Source of the DNA: Symbiodinium sp. CCMP2592
Taxonomy: Eukaryota; Sar; Dinophyceae; Suessiales; Symbiodiniaceae
NCBI GenBank assembly: GCA_905221615.1
Contig: CAJNDT010004602.1
Span: 62,001-126,000 of the forward strand
Direction of reading: 5' to 3'
Length of the DNA: 64,000 bases
A program made the translations under genes and the position numbers. Below, one piece after another: positions 34,657 through 45,810 of this stretch. Numbering within the stretch: the stretch's first letter is position 1; every line of letters begins with the position of its first letter. The notes under the pieces are model-generated. The model ran no database searches, was not told where the DNA came from, and saw only the letters and a list, made by a program, of their open reading frames with translations.

Positions 34657-34761
34657 GTGTGCCAGCCGCTCGGGTGGCAGCATGCAGAGCTGGACGAAGT
34701 GATGGAATTCCTGAAGATGGAGTGTGAAGCTGGCCGCTACAAGCCACTCTTGTCTTTCTAG
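34657..34761 (+). CDS. Candidate terminal exon ending in TAG
   Basis: Immediately after acceptor gtcgcag, the frame reads VCQPLGWQHAELDEVMEFLK and then MECEAGRYKPLLSF to TAG at 34759-34761. The amphipathic ELDEVMEFLKMECEAG segment is protein-like. It may be the last exon of a gene whose other exons include 34466-34555. Function is unknown. Confidence 0.4.
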   Translation: MCQPLGWQHAELDEVMEFLKMECEAGRYKPLLSF

Positions 34762-35019
34762 CCATGATGAGGTTTCTGAGGTTGCAAATTCAGGTGCTGT
34801 GTTTTGACACATGTGTCAGCTGAGTCTAAATTAAGTTGCAAAGAGAGTTTGCTTGCTAGGGAGACAAATGATGCTTGGAAGGGGATCCGGAGGAGTCGCA
34901 TGGGCTCGGGGTGCTTCCTTCTCCATGGAACCCAGATCTAGAGTATCGCTACAGGTTAATGGTTTTAAAGGGTTTTGATAGTAAAATGATAGTTTCCAGC
35001 TACCCACCTCAAAGCGTGA

Positions 35020-35150
35020 CTTTAGCGTGACTCTAGCGTGACTCTAGCGTGACTCTACCGTGACTCTCTATAAAGCTAGGACATAGGGGCCGTGACTCCG
35101 GCGTGACTCCGGCGTGACTCTGGCGTGACTCTGGCGTGACTCTGGCGTGC
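35020..35150 (+). repeat. 11-bp minisatellite (gcgtgactcta/gcgtgactccg)
   Basis: Two blocks of five to six 'gcgtgactct(a/g)' units are separated by a 28-bp non-repeat. The array lies about 210 bp upstream of the predicted start codon of the 35.36-40.97 kb gene. No function is evident. Confidence 0.85.
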
Positions 35151-35361
35151 TGTTCATGGGGTCGTGGGGTCACTCGGGCTGTGGCTTAGTTTTGCAGGTT
35201 TCTCGGGTTTGGGAATCGGCTGGTGAAGCTTCATGCTGCATGCAGGCAGACTTTCTGCTGCAGGATTTTGCTCGCAGCTGGAACCCACTTGTGTGAATCA
35301 CATGCTCATATCTTTGACCTCTGCGCATACATACACATAAGACTTCTGCCTCTAACCAAAC

Positions 35362-37764
35362 ATGCCTGTGACATCCGATGTCGAGCGGGCTTTGGCAGCA
35401 GCTCGTGAGTTGAAAGCCAAAGCATTTAAAGGTGCACCATGTCTTGTACTTGTGTGCATGAGATTGACCCCATACACACATACCCACATGCTGAAGCAGT
35501 TCTAAAATGTGCCAGGCACCGAGTTCGAGGAAGCTGCCACACAGAAAAGGCAGGAGGTTGCTGAAGCTCCACCTGCCAAGCAGGTAAAGGCAGAGAAGCG
35601 ACCAGGAACACCAAAGCGGCCCTGTAAGCAGGAGTTGCGAAGCCCAGCAGTGCCTTCAAAGAACCCTGGTGTTAGCTCACCTATGCAGCCTGAAGCCACC
35701 CCTGCCAAATCGAAGAAGAAGAAGGACCCTCTGTGCATGATAATATACATTATATGTGTGTGTGTGTGTGTGTTCATACCGAATATTCCTGATAGAGTTA
35801 ATTACATATTATATACATAATATAATATATGGTCATGAAAAGATAGTCATGGGTCCATGTATGATCACACACACACACACATATTAAGCTTGTTCATGTA
35901 CATGTATAATTAATCGTTGTTGGGCCGCTTGTAACATGGCCTGCACCTGTAGAATTGTAGTGGCTCTAATTATAATCGTAGATCCTGACACCATTTGTGT
36001 TGAGCTAGGCAACTCGTAAAGAGGTAGCCTGATGCAATATATTGCCAGGACAAAGGTACGCCAGAGACTTGCAGCATGAGGAAGGCCACGAGTGCAGAAG
36101 GCGCTGGGGGAGATGACCAAAGCCCAAGCAAAGCTGCTGCAAGCCCCAAGGCAGGAGATGATCAGAACAGCAAGAGCCCAGGAAAAGCCGCCGTGAGCCC
36201 AACAGGAGATGTCCCAAGCAAGAGCCCAGGAAAAGCCACCGTGAGCCCAGCAGGAGATGTCGCAAGCAAGAGCCCAGGAAAAGCCGCAGGAGATGTCCCA
36301 AGCAAGAGCCCAGGAAAACCGGCCGTGAGCCCAGCAGGAGATGTCCCAAGCAAGAGCCCAGGAAAAGCCACAGCGAGCCCAGGAGGAGATGTCCCGAGCA
36401 AGAGCCCAGGAAAAGCCACAGCGAGCCCAGCAGGAGATGTCCCAAGCAAGAGCCCAGGAAAAGCCACAGCGAGCCCAGGAGGAGATGTCCCAAGCAAGAG
36501 CCCAGGAAAAGCCACCGTGAGCCCAGCAGGAGATGTCCCAAGCAAGAGCCCAGGAAAAGCCACAGCGAGCCCAGGAGGAGATGTCCCAAGCAAGAGCCCA
36601 GGTACAACGAGCCCAACAGGAGATGTCCCGAGTAAGAGCCCAGGAAAAGCCGCCTTGAGCCCAGCAGGAGATGTCATTTGCAAGAGCCCAGGAAAAGCCA
36701 CCGAAAGCCTCCCAGGAATTTTGAAAAGAAAGAGCAGCCCAGGAAAAGCCACCCCGTTGCGAGATGCTAAAGACAAGACAAGCCCAGGTTCTGGAGGCCA
36801 TGGAATTTAGCGCTGAAGAATTCAATCCACATGGTTGCAAATCTGCTAGGATCTGCAAAGAGACGACGCCCACGCTCATGCTCTCCCAAGGCTTGCTTAC
36901 TTGCATGTTCCCATAAAAATTCTGAAAACCATCTAGTGCTGAACAGGCTGCAAGTCCAGCGTCCCACGACTCACGAGCAGCTTGCCTTGGCTAGTAATCG
37001 TAATAGTGGAATGAATTACATAATTATATAGTTGCTACTCAGGATCTTCGAAGCAATCGTTTCTATGGATGGGTACATGGCTTTTGAGTTCCTTCTCCTA
37101 TGTAGGGGGCTCTGCAATTGCTTGCAAGTTCTGGGCTCCAGGTCTAGGGATTAATTTTATGAGGGTTTTATAATATGTTCCGGGATTATACGACTAAGAT
37201 CGACTAAGTGGGGCTTTGGGGTTTTAGTGGCCTTTTGTAATAACAAGGGCTCCATGGCTTTTGCTTTAATGAAGGGTCCAGGATTATGCTCTAGGTTCAG
37301 GGGATTATTAACATATCTGCTTTTATGAGCTCTGGGTGCCCTTTACAAACAAGGCCTTGAGGCTCTAGGTTCGAGGGACTAACATATAATGCTTATATAT
37401 GGGGCTCTGGGACGGTCGTTACAAGCGAAGCCTTGAGGCTCTATTTAAGTTCGCGGGGTTTGTTAGGGGCTCTGGGGTGGTCTTTACAAGCAAGGCTGCA
37501 TATTATTATATGTGCATATATGAGGATATATTTATGGGCTTTACTAATATGGTGGTCCAGGCTTCATCTATGCATATTAGTGGTGTCAAGGGCTCGGAGG
37601 GCTAGGGCTTTATACCACAAATCACGAAGCCCTCACATGGCCTTGGAGTGGCAAAGCCAGAAGTGTCTTATGATCTCCAAAACCTATAATCAACCCCTAG
37701 AATGCAGATAGCTTTAGCTAATGTAGAATCGAATGGTCCTGTGACATGATATATATATATATAA

Positions 37765-37796
<32 letters not shown>

Positions 37797-40700
37797 CATG
37801 TCACAGGACCATTCGATTCGAAACCTACCCTGCCACCACCTATCGGCCTAAACTACCTAGCTATATTCTGCTAGAAACCAGACTTAGAGTTATCTACCGC
37901 CCATTTACAATTTACTCTTGACTCAAACCCCATCCCCCCTAAACCCTACTATAAACCCTGCCCTACCCAAACATACCCTATCAAGCCCAGCCCCATTCCA
38001 GGGATGGTCCGCCGCATCGTGGCAGCGGGCGCAGTCCTGGGCTAGCAGCGGCTCCCATGACTCTTATGATGACTGGTGGGCAAAGGATAGTTGGGACTCC
38101 TGGTCTTGGTGGGGTGCTGGCTCTTGGTCTCAGGGCCAGTGGGACAGCTGGGGGCACGATGATAAGAATGCAGCTGAGCAGGAGAACCCCATGCAAAGGG
38201 TGCAGGGGCTCTTAAGGCGTGGGCACACAATAGATCAACTTTCGGAACAAGACCTACAACTGGTAGTCCAGAGTATCGATAAGGCCAAGGCTCGCCAGAA
38301 GGTTGAAGATGCAGCTGGCACCACAGAAGGATCACCTGAAGCGGAAGGTTCCAAGACGAAAGAAGCGGAAGCTGCCAACAAGGATGCTAAAGCAGAGGAA
38401 GGGGAAAAGCCTGCTCAGGAGGGAGAGCAGAAAGAGTCAAAGGAAGCACGCAAAAAACGATTGCATGCCCGCAACATGCGGTACTATCGATCGCTGGAGA
38501 GTGGCTTGGATGTAATAACCTCATACCATGAAGTGGTCATGGAGCATCATGCATTATGTAATAAAGTATTTCACAAACTATATATACTTGTGTCGCCGAG
38601 GCCCTTTCACACCCAAAGAAATCAAGAAGATGGCCGAGGACGCCGACAGCACGGAGAAGTCCGTGCTGTTTGAAAGCTGGCTTCAATCAGGTGAAAACTG
38701 GGCGAAGTCGACTTTGCTTGTGAGACTTCGCAACAGAAACTCCAACACGAAGAGAGGGCTGAGAAAATGGCTCTTTCGCACGGATATGGTCACGAAGTTC
38801 GGTGAACAAGTGACGCAAATGATGATCGACGCAAAGCTCGCGGACGCCGATAGGCTGAAAAAGGAGGTGCGGTACCACCCCGATTGTCCGAAGGAGAAGG
38901 AGGACCCCTACAGTCTGCAACACATGCCACGTGTGCCCTGTGTTCAATAATTGCCATGCATGTTTGTCTGCAACCGTGTCTGCTGCAGGAGTCAAAGCAA
39001 TACCTCTGCTTATGTGAAAGCACAGAGGAAGACTTGGAGGCCGAAGAATTGGAGCGGCTGTTCGAGGGCCGTCAGGAGGACTCTTCCACGTCATCGACGA
39101 GCAGCCACCATGACAAGAAGAAGAAGAAGAAAAAGAAGAACAAAAAAGCAAAGAAAGAAAAAAAGCAGTCCAAGACTCCCAAGAAGCCTAAAGCGAAGGC
39201 CAAAGCGAAAGGAAAAGGAAAGGGTGCTGAGAAGGTCGGGGGAAGGGGTGATGTGGGTTTCTGGGGTTGAAAGCTATTTAAAGGTATTTTCCTATCGAAA
39301 TAGATAAGTTGGGTTATTTATATCCATATGTGCATATATGATAGTTTCCTTCAAGAAACTAATCATAAGTACCCATATATGCTACTGCTAGCCCAACAAG
39401 ATCCACAACCCCAAAAGCCATGAAACTAAACAAGAAACCAACCTCCCGTTTCTTTACAGGCTGTATTGTTCATAGCATCTGTCGTTGCAGCCCCACATGT
39501 TCAGCGAGCCTGTCCCCTGACATGTCAAACCTCAAAAGGTAGTATATCTAGTCAATGCCTTATTATTATAAAACCCAACACGAACCACCAACCCAAACTG
39601 GTGTGAAATATTCCCACCAATTACTTGATGAATCCCCATACTGCTATAATACCGTTATCTTTTGGCCCGTAAACCTGTAATGGTATAATTAATTAACCCA
39701 ATGCCCTCAATCCCTAAACCGTGGCCCTTGACCAGGCTCTCACCGAGGAAGAGCAAGCGCAGGAGCAGGAGAAGGTTGCAAAACGAGGTCTTGCAAAGAA
39801 GGCCACCGGCTATATATATTCTATATGTGAAGGACCATGACCTTGTATCCTGTGTGTGTGTGTGTTGCAGGCTTTGGCTAAAGCTACGGACAAGGTGAAG
39901 CTAGCTTCGAAGGTTCGGCAGGAGGGCGCAGGAAAGGCGAGTGCTGGAATGTCAGAACCTTATTGTTAGTATTGCACGGGTGAAATACTGATATTCGTCG
40001 AAGTGATGATCTGGTCATGATCCCAGGGGCGACCACCTGCTGAATGCCTTGGTCAATGATGTTGAGGCGCAGGCCATCGTTCTTATATGCAAAGACCCTC
40101 TTCATCCCACACACACACACATAATCCCCTATATGCCATCATGCTGCGGCAGTCGGCGAAGATCCAGTCTGCCCGTGCAGAGCTTCAAGCAGCTGTGGAC
40201 AACGATGAGGCGATGCTGCAGCCTTAGGTCAATTATGATTTAGAAGCTGCCCCCACCCTGTAATAGTGGTATAATAGGAATATAATAGGGCCCTAATATA
40301 ATCCTATATAAATATATACCAAACTTACTTTTACATAATCCTGAACCAGCAGATCTGAGGAACCCTCGCTGTAAGACACACCCTCCCTAGATCGGTGTGT
40401 AATTATACCCCTGCATGCCAGTCAGAAAGCCCAAGGGGTCCGAACAAAACAGGGATGCATCTCAAGGAAGGTTATTGTAGGTATATAGTATGTAATTCAG
40501 GCTTTGTAACTGTTACTGTGCATTCTTGCACTGGTTTGATCTTGGGAAGATAGCCTTGTAAAATATAACCATCCATTTCGCTGGGTCGGTAAAATGGAAT
40601 GGCCCCAGGCTTTGTTAATTACCTCCGGCCTCTAATAAGTGCTGTGGGGTTCGAGGCTTATAAGCACCCTATTCTATATAAAAAAAAAGCAAACCATAAA

Positions 40701-40974
40701 CCACCAGTTGAACCCAAACACACCCTAGAAACACTAGCTCAAGTACTGCGAACCCAAATTTAAATCCCTAATTATTATATATTATGCCTGATATAGATTT
40801 AACATAGGCATCCTAACACAATCCACACACAATAATGCTTGTCCCTGCAAGGTTGGAAGCTTCGCCGACCTCATCACTGTGTTGCAGGAAACCTGTGACA
40901 AGTTCGACACCATCCACAAGGACTTTCACAATCGCTCAAACCCCAAAGGTGGTTCCAAGAAGGCAAAGAAGTGA
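35362..40974 (+). CDS. 12-exon gene: Lys-rich protein with SPGK repeats, W/D-rich segment and dinoflagellate 'RYYRSLES' domain
   Basis: Hand-built exons: 35362-35431 (ATG; MPVTSDVERALAAARELKAK), 35516-35732, 36075-36787, 36850-36890, 38002-38500, 38601-38899, 38989-39234, 39736-39801, 39871 to about 39938, 40027-40072, 40153 to about 40209, 40852-40974 (TGA). The first eight sum to 2151 nt, exactly 717 codons, and every junction is in phase. Total is about 814 residues. Order: Pro/Lys-rich N-terminus; about 13 SPGK repeats; a Trp/Asp/Ser-rich stretch (DDWWAKDSWDSWSWWGAG); a charged linker; a domain reading ARNMRYYRSLES-PFTPKEIKKMAED then KRGLRKWLFRTDMVTKFGEQ; a poly-Lys/PKAKAKAKGK tail; Glu/Lys-rich helices; and a C-terminus NPKGGSKKAKK. 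Donors include GT, GC (36891, 39802) and probably GA (38900). Basic SPxK repeats suggest nuclear, DNA-associated localisation; that is inference. The last four exons are least certain. Confidence 0.65.
36169..36760 (+). repeat. 48-bp coding minisatellite (16-residue SPGK repeat)
   Basis: About 13 units of 48 bp encode KSPGKATASP(A/G)GDVPS with limited variation. One unit (near 36270) has lost four codons and one (near 36600) lacks the GKA part, but the frame is always kept. Variation is mostly synonymous or conservative, which supports translation. Each unit carries an S-P-G-K motif similar in style to the SPKK motifs of histone tails. Both strands are open across it, but the minus-strand frame is a by-product of the repeat. 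Confidence 0.85.
37726..37821. repeat. Hairpin element inside an intron
   Basis: aatcgaatggtcctgtgaca + tgatatat pairs perfectly with atatatca + tgtcacaggaccattcgatt. The loop is pure AT. It lies in the 1.1 kb intron between exons 4 and 5 of the Lys-rich gene and resembles a recent MITE insertion. Confidence 0.75.
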
Positions 40975-41958
40975 TCATGATCGTATCGGGTGGTGCCAGC
41001 TTCAGTGCACAATGACCATATGTGTTACGATGTGCCATGCAGCTGGGCTGCTGCTGCTACCATGTATATACCAGATGCGATGATTTTGGCTTTCGTCAGG
41101 GTTAACCTTGATGATGTGTGCCACTGCACTTGCCTGCAACAGCCTGGCTCCCAGTTTAGGTGTAAACCGTCATATGACCTGTGGTTTTAGCTATCCTTAT
41201 ATAATTGAATTCACCTTAAATAAACTTCAATAAGATCTCAGTCACTGAAGCAATCCCTCCTTCAAAGAGCCGATTCTGGGAGTTGGGGGCATTGTCTGGC
41301 TTCTGCAGCTGTGTTGCTGGGATGACACACCTGGGCTGGCGCAGTGCTTTAGCCACATCCTACGTAACAAGAAACACACCAGCTATCATGCCAGCAGGTG
41401 TGTCAAGGGGTAGACACGGCGAAGAAGCTTTAAGGCATTAGGCCGTGTTGGGTGCAACGTGTTTTCATGTTCCTGGCCGATGGCCTCAGTATCGCTAGTG
41501 TTCACCATGCCCTTTGTGAAGAAACATATTGACAGGAATCTGCATGCATCCTGTGATCCAAGCTGCCAGCATGTCGTTCTACAAGCTGTGATTTTATCTG
41601 TAGTGCCAGGTTCAGAACATGATGGAGACAATGCCGATGGGCTTCTGCAAAACATGTTGGATCGAGTATCCAGTGGTGACACTTGGCTTTCATCAGGATT
41701 GTAATGCAAGCCATGCTGCCAGATATAACCCTTGTGGCCGAAGAAGCACCACCATCCAATCCTGAGCTGAAGAAACATGAACCTGATCTCAGGCTTCTTC
41801 TGTTGGGGGTGCTATGGAGAATGCGCGAGCAAGCTATCAGGTGCCTGGGGAACATGATATCCGAACAAATCATGACTTGTCCCTTTACTACGATTCAGTT
41901 GCGAGGAGGCTGGCCGAAAGTTCAAGGGGAAGATTATGTCTGGGCTTATGAGCTATAG

Positions 41959-44762
41959 CTCCGGCAATCGAAACTGTGCAAGAAATTTCTTCAAGCACGT
42001 CCAGCTGCCACTTGCTCCCAGGCCTTTGTTATTTGAGAGTGGATGTTGCACTTTCTATGGGGGCTGCCCTCTGGTGCCTAAGCTGTGCAGTGCGAACTAG
42101 CTTTAGTTTACCCGGTTCCCAGCCATTGCCGAGGTACCGACAGATGTGGTTGTACCTATCTATGAAAAGGTCGATGGCACACTGAAGGAAGTTGAAACCA
42201 CGGTGCCAGTTTTAGACGTGCATGAGCTTCTAGATTACCTGCACAGCAACCTGGACCTGGTTTGCCCACCAGGCAAAGCCAATGAATATTGGCAGCACAT
42301 GAAACAATGTGGCAATCCGCATGCCCTGAATTTCCCTGGTGGAGATGACCACATTCCTTTCAGTCTCTACGGAGATGAATGCAGTTTGGGCGAGCCGAAA
42401 GATAAAGTGACTGGTATATATGTATCCCTGACACTATTCAAACCAAAGATGGCAAAGTACCGTGAATTCCTTATCTTTGCTATGCAAGACGCAGTGATGA
42501 TACATGATGGCTTAAGGACCCTGGTGCCTGTGCTACGCCATATCGTGTGGAGCTGCAACGTGGCCTTCCAGGGAAAGTACCCTTCGTGCAATGCTGCTGG
42601 CGAGGAACTGCCACCATCCAAGCAGAAGCTTGCAGGACAGATCTTCGCAGGCGGCTGCAAGTACGCCTGTGCCGAACTCAAAGGCGATTGGAAGTGGCAT
42701 GAACGTGTGCTAAGACTACAGCACACGCCTGTCAGCACAAAATGTTGCTTTCTGTGCAAGGCAGAGGCGCAGGATTCTTGTTCATTTCAGTATACATGTT
42801 TTTTTAAATTGTGGTATCGTCTACATTCATATCATGGGCTTTGCCAGCCACTTAGGATACCAACTTGCGGTATTATGATACAAGCCGTGGGGCCCCGTGG
42901 ATCGCCTCTGAGTTTTCTACCCCTGGCTTCATAGCTACTGCAGTTCGTCCTGGCAACTTGAGAATTCCAGCTAAATTCATGAAGCCATGTATCCAGCTTA
43001 TCCCATGTTTTCTTCATATATTCGGAAAGGCATATGCTATAGGTCTTTTTCTTGTAACCTGGGCTCGTCATCTGAGGCCCCCTTCTGCTACTCAGAGGTT
43101 TCGATATCTCAATGGTCAAGTTTTGCAGCATGCATGTCTGCAACCTGGGATTGGTTTTGACGGCCAATGGTGGGGCACTGACCTGTGACTGACACATATT
43201 GTTCAGGAGGTGGTTTTTACATTAGTATTCCAGGGTCGTATGATGGAGGCTTGGTAGTTTCGGTGCTAATGGCTTCATAGTCCAATGGTTTTGTTTTTAT
43301 TGCAATTTCCCTTTGGGAACCTGGTGAACCCTCTAGTCTGAAATCCCTATAATCTAGCTAGTACCGTTATAACAATAAATCCTGTACTTGTCAATCCCAT
43401 GCCTTAAGCCCTGAACCCGCAGCCAAGGGAAGCTCTCATATATGAAGGCCATTTCGGCAATCCTGATACAACCGAATTGAAGGATCTGCTACTCAAGGCT
43501 TATGCTGAATTTCGGGCATGGAGGCTACACCAGCGCATCCCATGCAGCCAGAAAACTTTTGAAGCTCGAAAGCTGTACAAGAAGGAACATGGGTACTACT
43601 TCAGTACGAAGGCTTACAATGCACGGGTGATCCTGCTCTGGTTAGCCAATCGTTGCCGGGATGCTTGCAGCACGGCCCCTGCTACTTCAAAGATTCACCT
43701 TCATGCAAAGGCTCTGTGACCCAGCTGAATAGCATCTGTGGATCATTTGTAAATCACCTATATAATTATAAGCTACCCTAATACCTTGATCGCAAATAGA
43801 ACTCTAATAAGAACCGAATAATCGGACCCCAGGGCTGCATTTGCAGACTGGTTCGGCCTCTGCGAGCGTGCCGGCCGATATTTGTGCCGCCATAGCATTC
43901 TTCAGAAGCTTGTGTGTGTGTGTGTGTGTGTGTGTTTTAAGTCGGTTCATTATATTCTGGTTTCCTTCAGAAACCTTTTCCAACTAGGTCCCGTTGGGAA
44001 CCTGATCTGGTCGGGTTAATTATGGTTTATCCTCGAATCAGAACACTTCTGTTAATAAGCCCTGAATATTCCCGGATAATTCTGAACCAAGTTTAATCAC
44101 TGCCCAGGACACCTTCGCAGGCCGATGCTATTCGAGATGCTGGCACAACTTTTCTCGATTGCCACTTGAAGCTGACGCAGATATCGGCTCGGTTACTTGC
44201 ACTACACCTATAATACACGGCATGCTATGCATGTTCCAGTACATCCCTAATTTACAATCACATGACGATGCTGAGGCTGGGAATTGTGGCTTGGATTCTG
44301 AAGCCAAAATTCCATGACCCTCGTCACAATAGCTGTGTTCTGCCATGTGGGATGTGCTTGAGAACCTGGGTGACTTACAAACATCTGAGGCTATGTTGCA
44401 TCTTCTGCGACAGAGCCATTGCTGGAGCAGCTTGGCTTCAGCGTCTATATGGAACATTCCAGTACTCCAACCTGTAGCCATGCTTCTGTTTTAACTGATC
44501 AGGATACAACACGAGATATTCGCATAATTTCTCCGGTGAAGATGCTATGGGATGGCTAAAGCGCCCGGGTCCCCAGTGGATTTTCATTGTATTACAATAT
44601 AAGGGAACAGTGTCGGCATCATGAGCAAGCTTGTCGAGACGACTGGCAGGCATATGCCTCAAGGCACCACGAAAGCCTGCTGCTATGGCGAGATGGGTTC
44701 TGCGGATGAGCCGAGTGAAGATGCTTTCAGCGAAGCGTCGGCTCACTCGGAAGCCCGGATAA
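41959..44762 (+). CDS. Multi-exon gene of a dinoflagellate transposon-like family (5' part incomplete)
   Basis: Exons recognised in order: 41959-42089 (NCARNFFKHVQLPLAPRP, CCTFYGGCPLVPKLC); 42123 to about 42780 (VPIYEKVDGTLKEVETTVPV, HIPFSLYGDECSLG, CKYACAELKGDWKWHERVL, CFLCKAEAQD); 42856 to about 42962 (RYYDTSRGAPWIASEFSTPG, RPGNL); 43096 to about 43175 (FDISMVKFCSMHVCNLGLVL); 43423-43710 (ELKDLLLKAYAEFRAWRLHQ, IPCSQKTFEARKLYKKEHGY, STKAYNARVILLWLANRC); about 43833-43885 (AAFADWFGLCERAGRYL); about 44121-44180 (ADAIRDAGTTFLDCHLKLTQ); about 44262-44320 (WILKPKFHDPRHN); about 44520-44565 (FSGEDAMGWL); about 44615-44762 (TAA). The order and motifs match a multicopy dinoflagellate family known to me only as transposon-like unnamed proteins. 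Catalytic residues are not assigned. Its first recognised intron would be only 33 nt (42090-42122), so decay is possible. Confidence 0.6.
43913..43936. repeat. (TG)n microsatellite in intron
   Basis: About 11 gt/tg units follow exon 'AAFADWFGLCERAGRYL'. Confidence 0.85.
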
Positions 44763-45140
44763 ACTGATTTGGAGCCACTTCAAAGCCGTTTCTTGTGGGA
44801 TTCTTGCAACTTAGGAAGGTTCGTGACAAGGGTTGGAAGCGATGATGACTCGCTCCGATGCTTGTCTGCATATGATTTTCGGAGTTTCAGATATGTTTTT
44901 GCTCCGAAAGTAGTCCGACTATTGCATCATTTCAGCACCCAAGGAGACATCCTGAGCTGGAATGGAAGGATGATGCGAGCGATGATGGACGAAAAAAGCT
45001 AGATTCTGATGCTTTCAAGTGAGGGTTTGCACGAACCTTAAAAAAGACCCTTTGACGCAACCGCCCGGTTAAACCTGAAGGTTGTGAACCGCCTCGTTTC
45101 ACCAGCCCTTTAGACGAGTAGGGTTAGGCTTGACCCTGGA

Positions 45141-45294
45141 AACCTACGTCAAAGAGGTGAAGCAAGGAAAACCCTGGGAGGTTACAGAAGGATGTCGCAT
45201 CAGGCGAGGCCGGCAGAACCAGAAGGACGTTCTTGGAGAAGGCTCCGATGCAGCAGAGCCAGCTCAGGACAACGCAATCGGCTCATACCTGTAG
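45141..45294 (+). CDS. Candidate terminal exon (TYVKEVKQGKPWEVTEGC...)
   Basis: The frame reads TYVKEVKQGKPWEVTEGCRI, continues RRGRQNQKDVLGEG and SDAAEPAQDNAIGSYL, and stops at TAG 45292-45294. There is no ATG, so it can only be an exon. Balanced charge and lack of low complexity make it protein-like. It lies 380 bp after the transposon-like gene and 200 bp before the retroelement, whose insertion may have displaced downstream sequence. No family recognised. Confidence 0.4.
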
Positions 45295-45496
45295 TGGCCC
45301 AGAGTTTCGGGTGTGGGCCTTAAGGTCCTGGTGACCAGTGTCCCGAGCGCTGGCACAAAGGCCAGACACCAACTGACTAAGCGCAGCAAAGACCTTTCGT
45401 TCTCCACATCCGATGGGTTTTGGGGCTTCAGGGCATGAGGTTTTGGGGCTTATAAGGGCTGAGCTGCTAAGGGCTCCAAGTTTTGGGGATACTTTT

Positions 45497-45609
45497 ATCA
45501 GTCGCTCAACTTCATTTTCACCTGCGCTCTGGAGTAGATCCGAAGAGTTCAAGTGGCCAGCAGCCTTTGCCGCCACATAAAACTCAACATGTGAGCTCAC
45601 ACAGCCCCG
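45497..45609 (-). repeat. Terminal repeat B2
   Basis: 113 bp identical to 45670-45782, beginning atcagtcgctcaacttcatt on the plus strand and ending cacacagccccg. It is the 3' terminus of the element. Confidence 0.9.
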
Positions 45610-45624
45610 GGTGGGCCGGGTGGG

Positions 45625-45674
45625 CAGCTGAAAATCTTGCGGTTCAAAATCAGCATTCGCGACTATGGAATCAG
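45625..45674 (-). repeat. Internal repeat A2
   Basis: 50 bp (cagctgaaaatcttg to gactatggaatcag) matching A1 at 53817-53866 with three mismatches. It overlaps B1 by the 5-mer ATCAG. A 15-bp G/C-rich spacer (45610-45624) separates it from B2. Confidence 0.9.
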
Positions 45675-45782
45675 TCGCTCAACTTCATTTTCACCTGCGC
45701 TCTGGAGTAGATCCGAAGAGTTCAAGTGGCCAGCAGCCTTTGCCGCCACATAAAACTCAACATGTGAGCTCACACAGCCCCG
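45670..45782 (-). repeat. Internal repeat B1
   Basis: 113 bp identical to B2. ORF2 ends at 45811, only 28 bp away. Confidence 0.9.
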
Positions 45783-45810
45783 TACTTTCCCGTGTCTTCC
45801 AACTCTTCGC

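Noticed and set aside
35884..36906. 340-codon minus-strand frame (SWALAWDISCWA repeats) and a 203/204-codon pair
   Set aside because: Created by the 48-bp repeat, which leaves several frames open; the plus-strand SPGK frame fits flanking exons in phase and these do not.
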